A stretch of 64,000 nucleotides of DNA from Mesorhizobium sp. M8A.F.Ca.ET.218.01.1.1 (GTDB taxonomy: Bacteria; Pseudomonadota; Alphaproteobacteria; Rhizobiales; Rhizobiaceae): assembly GCF_004791165.1 (NCBI RefSeq), contig NZ_SRUZ01000001.1:602382-666381 (forward strand), given 5' to 3'. The notes beneath the pieces are model-generated. The model saw only the letters and a list, made by a program, of their open reading frames with translations. It did not search any database and was not told the DNA's origin. Positions 15,771 to 26,307 of this stretch are shown here, in pieces. A program made the translations under genes and the position numbers. Numbering within the stretch: position 1 is the stretch's first letter; each line of letters opens with the position of its first letter.

Positions 15771-18449
15771 ATGGACCAACTTCCGACTTTTGAAAATACT
15801 CGCTCGAGCGCGCATCTTGCGCATCTCTTCGGTTGGCATGACCAACAGCTTCAATCTCTGGAAGTGCGCCGTGGAGACACGCGAGTGGACGTCCACAAGG
15901 GAAGGATAAGTGGCGAGCCTGCGGCCATATTTGGTACCGTAGTCGCGCGGAACGGATACGATCCAATCGATAGCACTGCGTTGTATGCCTACCATGCCGG
16001 CACCCAATGGGGGATGGTTGCGGACGGTCTTGGCTTGACAATTTTCAACTCACAATGGGTTGCGGATTCCAATTGGTTCCAACTTCCTCGTATCGGATGG
16101 AGTGAAGTCAAGCATCACCGCGACATCTTTGAGGCCTTTACCCCCCAAGGATTGCTCGATCGACAAGCATCCAGGATTGCAACTAAACAAAAAGAGCCAA
16201 GTGACTTTCTGAAGCCGGTAGACGATTCGCTCGTAGAGAGGCTTGATAGGTGGCGAGAGCAGGCACTGCGTTACGCTCGCGATGCCGACAAAGTAGACGA
16301 GCTTTTGCAGACATTTTACGCCCAGCTGTTTGTGTTAAGGACGGTTGAGGATCGAGGGCTTGACTCTCATTTGGAGCATGCCTCGTCTGCGGTAGTGGAG
16401 TCGGATAAGTTTGATAGGGCGCGATGGGAAATCCTTTTGCACCAAGCACGAGAGCGGATTGGAAGCGACCTCTTCAATGCAGATGTGACAGCGAACATAC
16501 CTGAGCACGTGCTCGCGGGTGTGATTTTGGAACTTTACAACCCTTACAAGGTACCGGGGCCGCGTCCAAGATACAACTTTGCCTGGATTGATGCCGACGT
16601 TCTCGGCCTGGCCTACGAAAAATACCTCGCATCGGTTCTGCAGCCAACGTCTCTACCTGCTCAAGTCGATCTCTTCTTACCGCCGGAACGAAGCGTTGAA
16701 CGTTACAGTGTTCGAAAGAGTACTGGCGCTTATTATACACCAAAATACATTACAGAATTCCTGTCCACCCGCTGCGTTGACGAGTATTTTAACGATTCCG
16801 GAAGGACAACCCCCCCTGCAGTAATAGATTTTGCTTGCGGATCTGGTTCTTTTTTGGTTGCAGCAATCGACAAAATGCTTAAGCACTTGAAGGAAAAAGA
16901 ACCAAATCGGCCGTGGGCTCGCGAATTGATTGAGGGAGGGTTCATCGCCGGTGTAGACGTTGACCCAAAGGCAGTAACGGCCGCAAGGCTCCACCTTTGG
17001 CAACGCCTTATTGAGGAGCCCGATGCACTGCCTCTCCCCAATCTCTCAAGCGTCGTTTTGGTCGCCGACGGCCTAGATAGTGAAAGTTGGGGGGCGCTTA
17101 ATAGGCAGTACGATATTGTTTTGGGTAATCCACCATTTCTTGCAACTGGGCTCGTAAATTCACGCGAGAAACTTGAGGCGCGATTCTCTACGGCACGAGG
17201 TCGTTATGACTTCTCGTCGTTGTTTGTCGAGCAAGGCATACGGATCTTGGCCCCCGGGGGGCACCTCGGACTTGTCATTCCAAATCGCCTATTTCGAAAT
17301 CGGAGTGGTGGGCCCGTTCGAAGATTAATTTCAGAACAAACGTCTCTGATAAATATCGTAGATTTTGGATCGACCAAGCCATTTGATGCTGATGCGTATA
17401 TAGGCTGCATTGTTGCGAAGAAGCGGCCCTCGGGCTCCGACCATCCCCTAAGAGTTCACGTCATAGAAGTAAAATCCCTTGAGGCTGATTTCATTGCCTC
17501 ACTGTTACTTTCGGCAAACGACGACCTCGAAAGCCGAAACTCCAACTTAGTTCGCACGTTCTCGGCTCGGCATCCTACAGGAGACGGACCGTGGATGCTC
17601 CTGTCCGAGACTGAACAACTCTCCCGGATAATGATCGAGGAAGTTTCCATCCGCCTTGATACAATTGCCGCAATCCCTCAAGGCATTAGAACCGGCGGCA
17701 ATGACCTCTTTATCGTATCCCTCGAATCGGCGGACGGAAATTCGCTTTGCAAAGCGACCAATGGGTTAGGTGAGAGCTTTATCATAGAGTCAGAGATACT
17801 GGAGCCGACCGTTTACGGGTCTCAGGTTAAACGCTACGAAAACATCGTGACATCGGCGCGGCTCCTATATCCGTATCGTAATAACATCCCCATGTCAGAA
17901 TCGGAGCTTCTTCAGAAATTTCCGCGCGCTTGGGATTATTTTAGTAGGAATAGAAACATACTGGGAGCAAGAGCGAGTCTTAAAAAAAGCAATGGGCGCT
18001 TCTACGAACTTGTCTGGCCCAGAGATGAGACATGGCTTCGACGACCAAAGCTACTAATACGAGATCTCGCACCAACTACTGCCTTCGCGATTGACCCTGC
18101 CGGGCGAGTTTTTCTTGTTGGGGGAACCGCTGTGGTGCCTGAGGACTCGGAATTGCTCTTTCCACTGATGGCCTATTTAAATAGCTCGGTAGTAAACTCA
18201 CTGGTCAAACAGACCCCCCCTCAATTTCGTGGAGATTTTCAAAAATTCGAGCCTCAGCATATTCAAGGGATACCGATCCTCGATCGCCTCCTGCAAGATA
18301 CAGGTTTATCTGAAGAGCTGGGGTTCTTAGCAGAGACAGTTGTAGAAACGGAGGAACTGAGCGACGCGAGGCGAGACCTGGAGGGGCGCATAGACGACCT
18401 TATCCGCAGCGCCGTTCAAGAGCGAGGGATCGGCGTGAGCGCAAATTAA
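15771..18449 (+). CDS. Eco57I-type N6-adenine DNA methylase with TaqI-like specificity region
   Basis: The 892-residue protein contains motif X (GAYYTP, about residues 322-327), the AdoMet-binding motif I DFACGSGSF (about 353-361) and the catalytic motif IV NPPF (453-456). These define an N6-adenine methyltransferase of the gamma class, as in type IIG and BREX-type enzymes. Residues from about 580 onward resemble TaqI/type IIG target-recognition regions (RLLYPYRNN and LNSSVVNSL segments). The N-terminal 170 residues resemble the nuclease domain of type I/IIG enzymes (TQWGMVADGLGLTIF) but show no clear E-x-K catalytic pair. The DNA is clearly AT-richer than its surroundings, a sign of transfer. 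The stop codon overlaps the start of the PIN gene. Confidence 0.85.
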   Translation: MDQLPTFENTRSSAHLAHLFGWHDQQLQSLEVRRGDTRVDVHKGRISGEPAAIFGTVVARNGYDPIDSTALYAYHAGTQWGMVADGLGLTIFNSQWVADSNWFQLPRIGWSEVKHHRDIFEAFTPQGLLDRQASRIATKQKEPSDFLKPVDDSLVERLDRWREQALRYARDADKVDELLQTFYAQLFVLRTVEDRGLDSHLEHASSAVVESDKFDRARWEILLHQARERIGSDLFNADVTANIPEHVLAGVILELYNPYKVPGPRPRYNFAWIDADVLGLAYEKYLASVLQPTSLPAQVDLFLPPERSVERYSVRKSTGAYYTPKYITEFLSTRCVDEYFNDSGRTTPPAVIDFACGSGSFLVAAIDKMLKHLKEKEPNRPWARELIEGGFIAGVDVDPKAVTAARLHLWQRLIEEPDALPLPNLSSVVLVADGLDSESWGALNRQYDIVLGNPPFLATGLVNSREKLEARFSTARGRYDFSSLFVEQGIRILAPGGHLGLVIPNRLFRNRSGGPVRRLISEQTSLINIVDFGSTKPFDADAYIGCIVAKKRPSGSDHPLRVHVIEVKSLEADFIASLLLSANDDLESRNSNLVRTFSARHPTGDGPWMLLSETEQLSRIMIEEVSIRLDTIAAIPQGIRTGGNDLFIVSLESADGNSLCKATNGLGESFIIESEILEPTVYGSQVKRYENIVTSARLLYPYRNNIPMSESELLQKFPRAWDYFSRNRNILGARASLKKSNGRFYELVWPRDETWLRRPKLLIRDLAPTTAFAIDPAGRVFLVGGTAVVPEDSELLFPLMAYLNSSVVNSLVKQTPPQFRGDFQKFEPQHIQGIPILDRLLQDTGLSEELGFLAETVVETEELSDARRDLEGRIDDLIRSAVQERGIGVSAN

Positions 18450-18976
18450 TGCCAATACTTACCTTTGAAAGACAGGAGATCGACTTACCTCGAAACATTG
18501 CCCTGCTGGATACGAATGTCTTAGTGGCATACATGGATGATAGGGATAACTATCATGAACAAGCGGTCTTAGTTGTCGACGAACTGCCCGACTACATCTG
18601 GGTTGTTACACTTCCGGTTATCGTTGAAGCATGCGGATTACTCGGCAGGCGACGTGACCATCTAGTCGTCATACAATTACTTCAATGGCTGCTTTCCCCA
18701 GGGAATGTCTGGATACTTCCTTCGTCGCACCCCTCGTTATCTCCCGAGCAGAGCCTATGGTTGCATTCTGATTGGATGAGGAGACATGTGGTCGACTACG
18801 TCGATTCCTATTTGATGGAAATAGCCGACGCTATAACAAAGCGTCTAGAATTGCGGCCTCATTTGCCGATTGTTACCTTCGATACGAGCGACTTCTTACG
18901 ATGTGCGGGCAGTGGACGTCGATATAGCCTTTACGACATGAGAGATTTGCAATTTGTAGATTTCGAACTCAATTAA
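18449..18976 (+). CDS. PIN-domain ribonuclease-like protein
   Basis: The 175-residue protein shows the PIN acidic pattern: Asp21 in ALLDTNVLVAYMDD, Glu60 in PVIVEACGLL, Asp116/Asp119 in the VDYVDSYLMEIADAI helix, and Asp145 with Asp148 in IVTFDTSDF. These would hold the divalent metals of a nuclease. The ATG shares one base with the methylase stop (TAATG), so translation is coupled. No small VapB-type antitoxin adjoins it, which sets it apart from VapBC pairs. The same AT-rich composition as the methylase suggests joint acquisition. PIN-like toxins cleave RNA; here DNA or RNA is open. Confidence 0.8.
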   Translation: MPILTFERQEIDLPRNIALLDTNVLVAYMDDRDNYHEQAVLVVDELPDYIWVVTLPVIVEACGLLGRRRDHLVVIQLLQWLLSPGNVWILPSSHPSLSPEQSLWLHSDWMRRHVVDYVDSYLMEIADAITKRLELRPHLPIVTFDTSDFLRCAGSGRRYSLYDMRDLQFVDFELN

Positions 18977-19002
18977 CGGACGGATCGCAACCGCCAGTTT
19001 CC

Positions 19003-21282
19003 TCAAGTCCCCGCCGTGTAAGCCGCGATCGCCGCCATGTTCACGATATCGCTGTCCTTGGCGTTCAGCGAGACGATCTGCACCGGCTTGTTCAGGCCGA
19101 CCAGCAGCGGGCCGATGACGGTCGAGCCGCCGAGTTCCTGCAGCATCTTGGTCGAGATCGAGGCCGAGTGGAACGCCGGCATGATCAGCACATTGGCCGG
19201 GCCGGTCAGGCGCATGAACGGGTATTGCGCCATGGCGCGGGCGTTGAGCGCCACGTCGGCGGCCATCTCGCCGTCATATTCGAAATCGACGCGGCGCTTG
19301 TCGAGGATGCGCACGGCTTCCTGGATGCGCTCGGAACGCTCGCCCTGCGGATGGCCAAAGGTGGAATAAGCGAGCATGGCGAGCCTCGGCTCATAGCCCA
19401 TGCGGCGGGCAAAGCCTGCCGCCTCCTCGGCGATGTCGGCGATCTGCTCGGCGTTGGGCATGTCGTGGACGGCGGTGTCGGCGACGATCACCGTGCGGCC
19501 GCGTGCCAGCACGATCGAGGCGCCGATGACGCGGTGGCCGGGCTTGGCGTCGATGACGCGCCTGATATCGTCGAGCGCGGTGGAATAGTTGCGGGTGACG
19601 CCGGTGACGATGCCGTCGGCATCACCCAGCGCCACCATGCAGGCGGCGAAATGGTTGCGGTCGTTGTTGATCAGCCGCTGGCAGTCGCGGAACAGGAAGC
19701 CTTTGCGCTGCATGCGTTCGTAGAGATAGTCGGTGTAGATCGAATTGCGGCGCGACAGGCGCGCATTGATGATCTCGATGCCTTGCTTGTTCAAGTCGAT
19801 GCCGGCGTGCCTGGCGTTCTCCTTGATGACATCGTCGCGGCCGAGCAGGATGGCCGTGCCGAGCCGCTGGTTCACATAGGAGACGGCGGCGCGCATCACC
19901 TGCTCCTCCTCGCCCTCGGCGAAGACGATGCGCTTGGGCTGGCGGCGCACGCGATCGTAGATGCGCTGAAGGGTCGAGGCGATCGGGTCGCGGCGGGCGG
20001 AAAGCTCCTGCGCGTAGCGGTCGAGATCGAGGATCGGCTTGCGGGCGACGCCCGAATCCATTGCTGCCTTGGCCACGGCAATCGGGATGGCCGAGATCAG
20101 GCGCGGGTCGAAAGGCACCGGGATGATGTAGTTGGGGCCGAATTTCGGCCGGTTGCCCTGATAGGCGGCGGCGACGTCGTCGGGCACGTCCTGGCGGGCC
20201 AGTTCGGCGAGAGCGCGGGCGGCGGCGATCTTCATGTCGTCGTTGATGGTGGTGGCCCTGACATCCAGCGCGCCGCGGAAGATGTAGGGGAAGCCGAGCA
20301 CGTTGTTGACCTGATTGGCGTAGTCCGAGCGCCCGGTGGCCATGATGGCGTCGGTGCGGATCTCGGCCACTTCCTCCGGGGTGATCTCCGGATCGGGATT
20401 GGCCATGGCGAAGATGATCGGGTTCTTGGCCATCGACTGCACCATGGCGGTGGTCAGCGCCCCCTTGGCGGAAAGGCCGAGGAAGACGTCGGCGCCGTCG
20501 AGCGCTTCGGCCAGAGAACGCGCGTCGGTCTTGACCGCGTGCGCCGATTTCCACTGGTTCATGCCCTCGGTTCGGCCCTGGAAGACCACGCCCTTGGTGT
20601 CGCACAAGGTGATGTTTTCAGGGGAAAATCCCATCGCCTTCATCAGCTCGATGCAGGCGATGCCGGCGGCACCCGCGCCATTGCAGACCAGCTTCGTGGT
20701 CTTCATGTCGCGGCCGGTTACCTCCAGCGCATTGATCAGGCCGGCGGCCGAGATGATGGCCGTGCCATGCTGGTCGTCATGGAAGACCGGGATGTCCATC
20801 AGTTCGCGCAGGCGCTGCTCGATGATGAAGCATTCCGGCGCCTTGATGTCTTCCAGGTTGATGCCGCCGAAGGAGGGACCGAGGAAGCGCACGCAGTTGA
20901 TGAACTCGTCGGCATCCTCGGTGTCGACCTCGAGGTCGATGGAATCGACATCGGCGAAGCGCTTGAACAGCACCGCCTTGCCTTCCATGACCGGCTTCGA
21001 GGCCAGCGCGCCGAGATTGCCGAGGCCGAGGATGGCGGTGCCGTTGGAGATGACGGCGACCATGTTGCCGCGCGTCGTATAGTCGAAGGCTCTCGATGGG
21101 TCCTCGGCGATGGCGCGCACGGGCACGGCGACACCAGGCGAATAAGCGAGGCTGAGATCGCGCTGCGTCGTCATCGGTTTGGTGGCGACGATCTCCAGCT
21201 TGCCCGGCCGGCCCATGGCATGGAATTCGAGCGCTTCCTGTGCGCTGACGGACGGACCGTTGTTCTCGGTTTTCCTGGCCAT
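19003..21282 (-). CDS. NADP-type malic enzyme with phosphotransacetylase-like C-terminal domain
   Basis: The enzyme decarboxylates malate to pyruvate. The 759-residue product fits rhizobial DME and TME enzymes. The N-terminal half has the malic domain and NAD(P)-binding segment NGAGAAGIACIELMKA. The C-terminal part (from about residue 430) is a phosphotransacetylase-like domain that is regulatory rather than catalytic in characterised relatives. The start MARKTENNGPS is preceded by GAGGAAATC. Sequence inspection does not distinguish the NAD- (DME) from the NADP-preferring (TME) form. In S. meliloti, DME is required for symbiotic nitrogen fixation. Confidence 0.93.
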   Translation of the reverse strand: MARKTENNGPSVSAQEALEFHAMGRPGKLEIVATKPMTTQRDLSLAYSPGVAVPVRAIAEDPSRAFDYTTRGNMVAVISNGTAILGLGNLGALASKPVMEGKAVLFKRFADVDSIDLEVDTEDADEFINCVRFLGPSFGGINLEDIKAPECFIIEQRLRELMDIPVFHDDQHGTAIISAAGLINALEVTGRDMKTTKLVCNGAGAAGIACIELMKAMGFSPENITLCDTKGVVFQGRTEGMNQWKSAHAVKTDARSLAEALDGADVFLGLSAKGALTTAMVQSMAKNPIIFAMANPDPEITPEEVAEIRTDAIMATGRSDYANQVNNVLGFPYIFRGALDVRATTINDDMKIAAARALAELARQDVPDDVAAAYQGNRPKFGPNYIIPVPFDPRLISAIPIAVAKAAMDSGVARKPILDLDRYAQELSARRDPIASTLQRIYDRVRRQPKRIVFAEGEEEQVMRAAVSYVNQRLGTAILLGRDDVIKENARHAGIDLNKQGIEIINARLSRRNSIYTDYLYERMQRKGFLFRDCQRLINNDRNHFAACMVALGDADGIVTGVTRNYSTALDDIRRVIDAKPGHRVIGASIVLARGRTVIVADTAVHDMPNAEQIADIAEEAAGFARRMGYEPRLAMLAYSTFGHPQGERSERIQEAVRILDKRRVDFEYDGEMAADVALNARAMAQYPFMRLTGPANVLIMPAFHSASISTKMLQELGGSTVIGPLLVGLNKPVQIVSLNAKDSDIVNMAAIAAYTAGT

Positions 21283-21413
21283 GATGCTTTTGATTTCCTC
21301 GCCGGTGCGGCACCTCCTTGAAGCGGGTGCCTGGTGCTTGCGAATTAAGACCACGGGCCGCCGCGTGTAAACCACGAAGCTCTGCAAAGCTGCTTCAAAG
21401 CGGACGCGCTCGC

Positions 21414-22679
21414 TCAGGGACTGCGCGGCGCTGGCTTGAATGCGGTGATTTCATGCGCATGCTGGCGGGCCGTTGCCCATCGCCGCAGCGTCCTGGTTCC
21501 GGGGAACGGCCATTGCGACAGGGGCGGCCGCCGGCTTCCCATCCGCTCGAACAGCTCCGACAGGAATTCCATGAGTTGTCGCCGTTGCGGCTCTACCCTG
21601 GCCATCGTGTGGTTACGGATCTCCTCGCGCGGTATGGCGCGGTCGCGCAGCGTCTCGACAGCCCGCCGGATCGCCGCCGGATCGGGCTCGGCGATGATGC
21701 AATAGTCCGGATCGAAGAAGACATCCCGGCCGCCAAGACTGGGCGTGCTGACCACCGGCAACCCGGCCATCAGATATTCCATGCTGGAACACATCGCCCC
21801 TTCCGCCGCCGACAGACAGAGCCCAACCGCGGCCTGGTTGTAGACGCGATTGACCTCCTGCGGCGCCAGCCAGCCGGCCAGGCCATCGATGATCGGGTTG
21901 GCGATACGATGCAGCGGCGATTGCGCCTGCAGGCGACGGATGAAGGCACGGTCGCCGGCCCGGGGCAGCTCGCCGATCGAAAAGGTGATGTGGGCGAGCC
22001 TTTCGACGTCGAAGGCGAGGTAATGACGCTTGGTGTACGAGATGCGGCCGTTATAGACGGCGTCGAATTCGACGGGGACATCCGGCAATGGCCGAAAGAT
22101 GTCCTCTGAGACCATCAGATTGTGGTTGGAGACGATCGCGGTTCCTCCGACAGCGGTGACCAGACGACGCTCCTCCGGCGTGTTGCAAAGAAAAATCAGT
22201 TCGTGAAGCGGAAAGTTTTCACGGTACCAGGCGAGATCCCGGCCCAGCTTTGCGACGACGTGCGGCCGCTCGAGCGTCCAACTCGGCATCAGCAGGAACA
22301 CGGCGCGCCGCGAGGCCAGGCGACGGCCGATTGCGACGATCGAGTTGAGGGGACGGGCGCCGCCGATCGGCGTGTAGATCAACAGCGGATCGTGGCTGAG
22401 AACGTAAACCGCGAGCCGAATGCCGCCGTCCAGATGGGACAACGGACCGCTGAGCGGCAGCGCGAAAGGGAGGCGCTTGGCCGCCGAAAACTTAAGCCCG
22501 CCCAACCTTTGACTGGCATGCCGAACCGTCATGAGCCAGAGCCGTTCGAGGGCCGAGTCGATCGGCCCTACCATCTCCTCGAACGTTTCGTGCCCATCCC
22601 TGTCCATGACCATTATACCCCCAAGACGACAGATATTCGCGATCACGGCATCGGGCAATGCCACTGAATAGCGGGCCAT
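21414..22679 (-). CDS. Glycosyltransferase (GT-B, GT4-like C-terminus)
   Basis: The 421-residue protein has a C-terminal nucleotide-sugar-binding region resembling GT4 enzymes: YNQAAVGLCLSAAEGAMC, then EYLMAGLPVVSTPSLGGRD. The Glu of EYLMAG matches the E of the usual E-x7-E motif. The N-terminal half is less conserved. The start MARYSVALPDAV at 22679 is chosen; in-frame ATGs at 22724 and 22742 are alternatives that lack a good binding site. It is divergent from mutS. The acceptor (polysaccharide or lipid) is unknown. Confidence 0.75.
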   Translation of the reverse strand: MARYSVALPDAVIANICRLGGIMVMDRDGHETFEEMVGPIDSALERLWLMTVRHASQRLGGLKFSAAKRLPFALPLSGPLSHLDGGIRLAVYVLSHDPLLIYTPIGGARPLNSIVAIGRRLASRRAVFLLMPSWTLERPHVVAKLGRDLAWYRENFPLHELIFLCNTPEERRLVTAVGGTAIVSNHNLMVSEDIFRPLPDVPVEFDAVYNGRISYTKRHYLAFDVERLAHITFSIGELPRAGDRAFIRRLQAQSPLHRIANPIIDGLAGWLAPQEVNRVYNQAAVGLCLSAAEGAMCSSMEYLMAGLPVVSTPSLGGRDVFFDPDYCIIAEPDPAAIRRAVETLRDRAIPREEIRNHTMARVEPQRRQLMEFLSELFERMGSRRPPLSQWPFPGTRTLRRWATARQHAHEITAFKPAPRSP

Positions 22680-22760
22680 GGACGATGGCTTGCGATCTTC
22701 CCCTGCTTTTCGATGGCCCGGCATTAAACCCCGCCACCACATCTGCTAGCGTGCCGCGCC

Positions 22761-25490
22761 ATGAACATGCACAGCCCGAACGAGCCCGACGCCGCTCCCG
22801 AGTTGACGGCGGCGCCACAGCCAGGCGCCGCCGTCACGCCGATGATGGAGCAATTCATCGAGATCAAGGCGGCTAACCCGGATTCGCTGCTGTTCTACCG
22901 CATGGGCGATTTCTACGAGCTGTTCTTCGACGATGCCGAGAAGGCGAGCCGGGCGCTGGGCATCGTGCTCACCAAACGCGGCAAGCACCAAGGCCACGAC
23001 ATTCCGATGTGCGGCGTGCCGGTGCATGCGGCCGACGACTATCTGCAGAAGCTGATTGGCCAGGGGTTCCGCGTCGCCGTCTGCGAGCAGATCGAGGATC
23101 CGGCCGAGGCCAAGAAACGCGGTTCCAAATCGGTGGTGCGCCGCGATGTGGTGCGGCTGGTGACCCCGGGCACCATCACCGAGGACAAATTGCTGGCGCC
23201 GTCGGAATCGAGTTTCCTGATGGCGCTGGGCAGGGTGAAGGGCGGAGCGGACCACAGCTTTGCAATTGCCTGGATCGACATCTCGACCGGGGCCTTCCGC
23301 GTCGCCGAGACCTCCGCCGACCGGCTGATGGCCGACGTCTTCCGTGTCGACCCGCGCGAGCTTATCATGGCCGAGCCGGTCTTCCATGATCCCGAGCTGA
23401 AGCCGGTGTTCGACGTGCTCGGCCGCATTGCCAGCCCGCAGCCGCCTTCGCTGTTCGATTCGGCCTCGGCCACGGGGCGGATCGCGCGGTTCTTCGAGGT
23501 GGCGACACCAGACAGTTTCGGCACGTTTTCGCGTGCCGAACTGTCGGCGATCTCGGGCGCCATCGCCTATGTCGAGAAGACGCAGAAGGCCGAGCGGCCA
23601 CCGCTGTCGCGCCCCGAGCGCGAGGAGCAGGGCTCGACCCTGTTCATCGATCCGGCGACGCGCGGCAATCTCGAACTGTTGCGCACGCTGTCCGGCAGCC
23701 GCGAGGGCTCGCTGTTCAAGGCGATCGACCGCACGGTGACCGGCGGCGGCGCAAGGCTGCTCGCCGACCGGCTGATGGCGCCGCTGACCGACCCGGCGGC
23801 CATTGTCGCACGGCTGGATTCGGTGTCGTTCTTCCGTTCCGAAGTGCGGCTTTGCCAGGCAGTGCGGATGAGCCTGAAGAGCGTGGCCGACATGCCGCGT
23901 GCGCTGTCCAGACTGGCGCTCAATCGCGGCGGCCCGCGCGACCTCGGCGCACTGCGCGCCGGCTTCGAGGCGGCTGGCGCCATCGCCGAGACCTTTGCCG
24001 CGACCGCCCTGCCCCAGGAATTGGCCGGCGCGATGGCCGCGATTCAAGCGCTGCCCAAGGCACTCGCCCAGCATCTCACCCAGGCGCTCGGCGAGGAACT
24101 GCCGCTGCTCAAACGCGACGGCGGTTTCGTTCGCGGCGGCTATCATGCCGAACTCGACGAGATGCGGGCGCTGCGCGACGAGTCGCGCAAAGTGATCGCC
24201 GGGCTGGAGCGCTCGCTGATCGAGGAAACCGGCATCCGTTCGCTGAAGATCCGGCACAACAACGTGCTTGGCTACTACATCGAGGTGACGGCCAACCATC
24301 ATGCAATCATGACCGGCAGCGATGGCGCCAAGGCGCGCTTCATCCACCGCCAGACCATGGCCAACGCCATGCGCTTCACCACGACCGAGCTCGCCGAACT
24401 CGAGACCAAGATCGCCAATGCCGCCGACCGGGCACTGAGCATCGAACTGGCAGCCTTCGATGCGCTGACGGCGGAGGCGGTCGGCGAGGCAGAGGCGATC
24501 CGCGCCGGGGCCGATGCGCTCGCCGTGCTCGATGTGTCGGCGGCCCTCGCACTGTTGTCGGAAAGCGAGGCCTGGTGCCGGCCGGTGGTGGATTCCAGCC
24601 TTGCCTTCGAGATTTCAGGCGGCCGGCATCCGGTGGTCGAACAGGCGCTGCGCCGTTCGGGCGAAGGGCCGTTCGTCGCCAATGATTGCGACCTCTCGCC
24701 CGAGGGGACTGCCAGGAACGGCGCGATCTGGCTGCTGACCGGCCCGAACATGGGTGGTAAGTCGACGTTCTTGCGGCAAAACGCGCTGATCGCGATCCTG
24801 GCCCAGACCGGCTCCTTCGTACCGGCGGCGTCTGCCCATATCGGCGTCGTCGACCGGCTGTTCTCGCGCGTCGGCGCTTCGGACGATCTGGCGCGCGGCC
24901 GTTCGACCTTCATGGTCGAAATGGTCGAGACGGCGGCGATCCTCAACCAGGCCGGCGAACGCGCGCTCGTGATCCTCGACGAGATCGGCCGTGGCACCGC
25001 GACGTTCGACGGCCTGTCGATCGCCTGGGCGGCGGTCGAATATCTGCACGAGAAGAACCGCTGCCGGGCGATTTTCGCCACCCATTTCCACGAAATGACG
25101 TCGCTCGCCGGCAAGCTGGCGCGGCTTTCCAACGTCACCATGCGCGTCAAGGAATGGGAGGGCGACGTCGTTTTCCTGCACGAGGTCGGCAAGGGTGCCG
25201 CTGACCGGTCCTACGGCGTGCAGGTGGCACGGCTCGCCGGCCTGCCGGATGCGGTGGTCGAGCGGGCCAAGGCGGTGCTGCACCAGCTGGAGGAAGGCGA
25301 GGTTTCGGGCAAGGCCAACCGGCTGGTCGACGACCTGCCGCTGTTTTCGGTGGCGGTGAAACGGGAAGCGCCAAAGCCGGTGAAGAGCGACGCGCTGGGC
25401 ACAGCGCTCGGCGAGATCAACCCCGACGAGATGACGCCGAAGGAAGCACTGGAGGCGCTCTACCGGCTGAAAGGGCTGGCGGGGAAGTAA
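22761..25490 (+). CDS. mutS: DNA mismatch repair protein MutS
   Basis: MutS recognises mispaired bases and short loops and recruits MutL in an ATP-dependent manner. The 909-residue product has the mismatch-reading FYE motif in [14 protein letters not shown] (Phe51 to Glu53), the Walker [11 protein letters not shown] (about 660-669), Walker [16 protein letters not shown] and the TFMVEMVE loop. It lies between the glycosyltransferase and the aldo/keto reductase. In other rhizobia it usually sits close to glnD, which here is 7 kb downstream. Confidence 0.98.
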   Translation: MNMHSPNEPDAAPELTAAPQPGAAVTPMMEQFIEIKAANPDSLLFYRMGDFYELFFDDAEKASRALGIVLTKRGKHQGHDIPMCGVPVHAADDYLQKLIGQGFRVAVCEQIEDPAEAKKRGSKSVVRRDVVRLVTPGTITEDKLLAPSESSFLMALGRVKGGADHSFAIAWIDISTGAFRVAETSADRLMADVFRVDPRELIMAEPVFHDPELKPVFDVLGRIASPQPPSLFDSASATGRIARFFEVATPDSFGTFSRAELSAISGAIAYVEKTQKAERPPLSRPEREEQGSTLFIDPATRGNLELLRTLSGSREGSLFKAIDRTVTGGGARLLADRLMAPLTDPAAIVARLDSVSFFRSEVRLCQAVRMSLKSVADMPRALSRLALNRGGPRDLGALRAGFEAAGAIAETFAATALPQELAGAMAAIQALPKALAQHLTQALGEELPLLKRDGGFVRGGYHAELDEMRALRDESRKVIAGLERSLIEETGIRSLKIRHNNVLGYYIEVTANHHAIMTGSDGAKARFIHRQTMANAMRFTTTELAELETKIANAADRALSIELAAFDALTAEAVGEAEAIRAGADALAVLDVSAALALLSESEAWCRPVVDSSLAFEISGGRHPVVEQALRRSGEGPFVANDCDLSPEGTARNGAIWLLTGPNMGGKSTFLRQNALIAILAQTGSFVPAASAHIGVVDRLFSRVGASDDLARGRSTFMVEMVETAAILNQAGERALVILDEIGRGTATFDGLSIAWAAVEYLHEKNRCRAIFATHFHEMTSLAGKLARLSNVTMRVKEWEGDVVFLHEVGKGAADRSYGVQVARLAGLPDAVVERAKAVLHQLEEGEVSGKANRLVDDLPLFSVAVKREAPKPVKSDALGTALGEINPDEMTPKEALEALYRLKGLAGK

Positions 25491-25536
25491 TTTTGCAATC
25501 TGGGCGGCGGAGGGGGAAATTGGCAGCACCGCCGCC

Positions 25537-26307
25537 TCAGATCATCTCCAGCCCGCGCTTGCGCTTCGGTGGCGGGAATGCACGGTCGAGATCGGCGATG
25601 TCCTGCGGCGTAAGCTTTATGTCCAACGCAGCGACATTCTGGCGGACGTGCTCCTGGCTGCCGGCCTTGGGAATGGCGATGACGCCGTCCTGCCGCATCA
25701 CCCAGGCCAGGGCGATTTGCGCCGGTGTCGCGCCGTGCCGGGCGGCGACGGCGTCAAGCCTGGCATTGCGCGCCAGCGCGCCTTGCTCGACCGGCGAATA
25801 GGCCATCAGCGGGATGCCGCGTGTTCGGCTCCAGGGCGCCAGATCGAATTCCGGGCCGCGGCGAACCAGATTGTAGAGCACCTGGTTGGTCTGGACATTG
25901 CCGCCGTCGCGCAGGCCAGCCAGTTCCTCCATCTCCTCGGTGTCGAAATTGCTGACGCCCCAATGCCGTATCTTGCCGGCTTTTTTCAGCGCCTCGAAGG
26001 CTTCCACCGTTTCCGATAGGGGCACGCTGCCCGGCCAATGCAGCAGATAGAGATCGATGCGGTCGGTGGCGAGGCGCTTCAGGCTGTTCTCGCAGGCGCG
26101 CTGCACGCCGGCCCTTGAAGCGTTGGAAGGCAAGACCTTCGAGACCAGGAAGACCTCGGCGCGGCGGCCGGCGATGGCTTTGGCCACCACTTCTTCCGCA
26201 CCGCCGCCGGCATACATTTCGGCGGTGTCGATCAGCGTGACGCCGAGGTCGAGGCCGAGCTTGAGGGCATTTACCTCGTCGGAGCGGCGCCGCGAATCCT
26301 CGCCCAT
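25537..26307 (-). CDS. Aldo/keto reductase, with an apparent frameshift near its start
   Basis: The open frame gives 256 residues with AKR landmarks: DTAEMYAGG (catalytic Tyr), VSKVLPSN (Lys), LYLLHWPG (His), [10 protein letters not shown], and an NADPH-binding [14 protein letters not shown]. The first 25 or so residues are missing from this frame. Upstream, 26352-26381 encodes [11 protein letters not shown] in another frame, and the missing [14 protein letters not shown] then follows in the main frame. This implies loss of one base near 26350. Either the gene is broken, the base is a sequencing error, or translation starts at the internal ATG at 26307. Confidence 0.8.
   Translation of the reverse strand: MGEDSRRRSDEVNALKLGLDLGVTLIDTAEMYAGGGAEEVVAKAIAGRRAEVFLVSKVLPSNASRAGVQRACENSLKRLATDRIDLYLLHWPGSVPLSETVEAFEALKKAGKIRHWGVSNFDTEEMEELAGLRDGGNVQTNQVLYNLVRRGPEFDLAPWSRTRGIPLMAYSPVEQGALARNARLDAVAARHGATPAQIALAWVMRQDGVIAIPKAGSQEHVRQNVAALDIKLTPQDIADLDRAFPPPKRKRGLEMI

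Noticed and set aside
18449..18976. Reading the PIN gene as the toxin of a VapBC pair
   Set aside because: No small AbrB-, RHH- or Phd-type antitoxin precedes it; the upstream partner is an 892-residue methylase with overlapping stop.
19168..21321. Plus-strand frame of 717 codons opposite the malic enzyme gene
   Set aside because: Antisense shadow of a real gene; no recognisable motif and biased composition.
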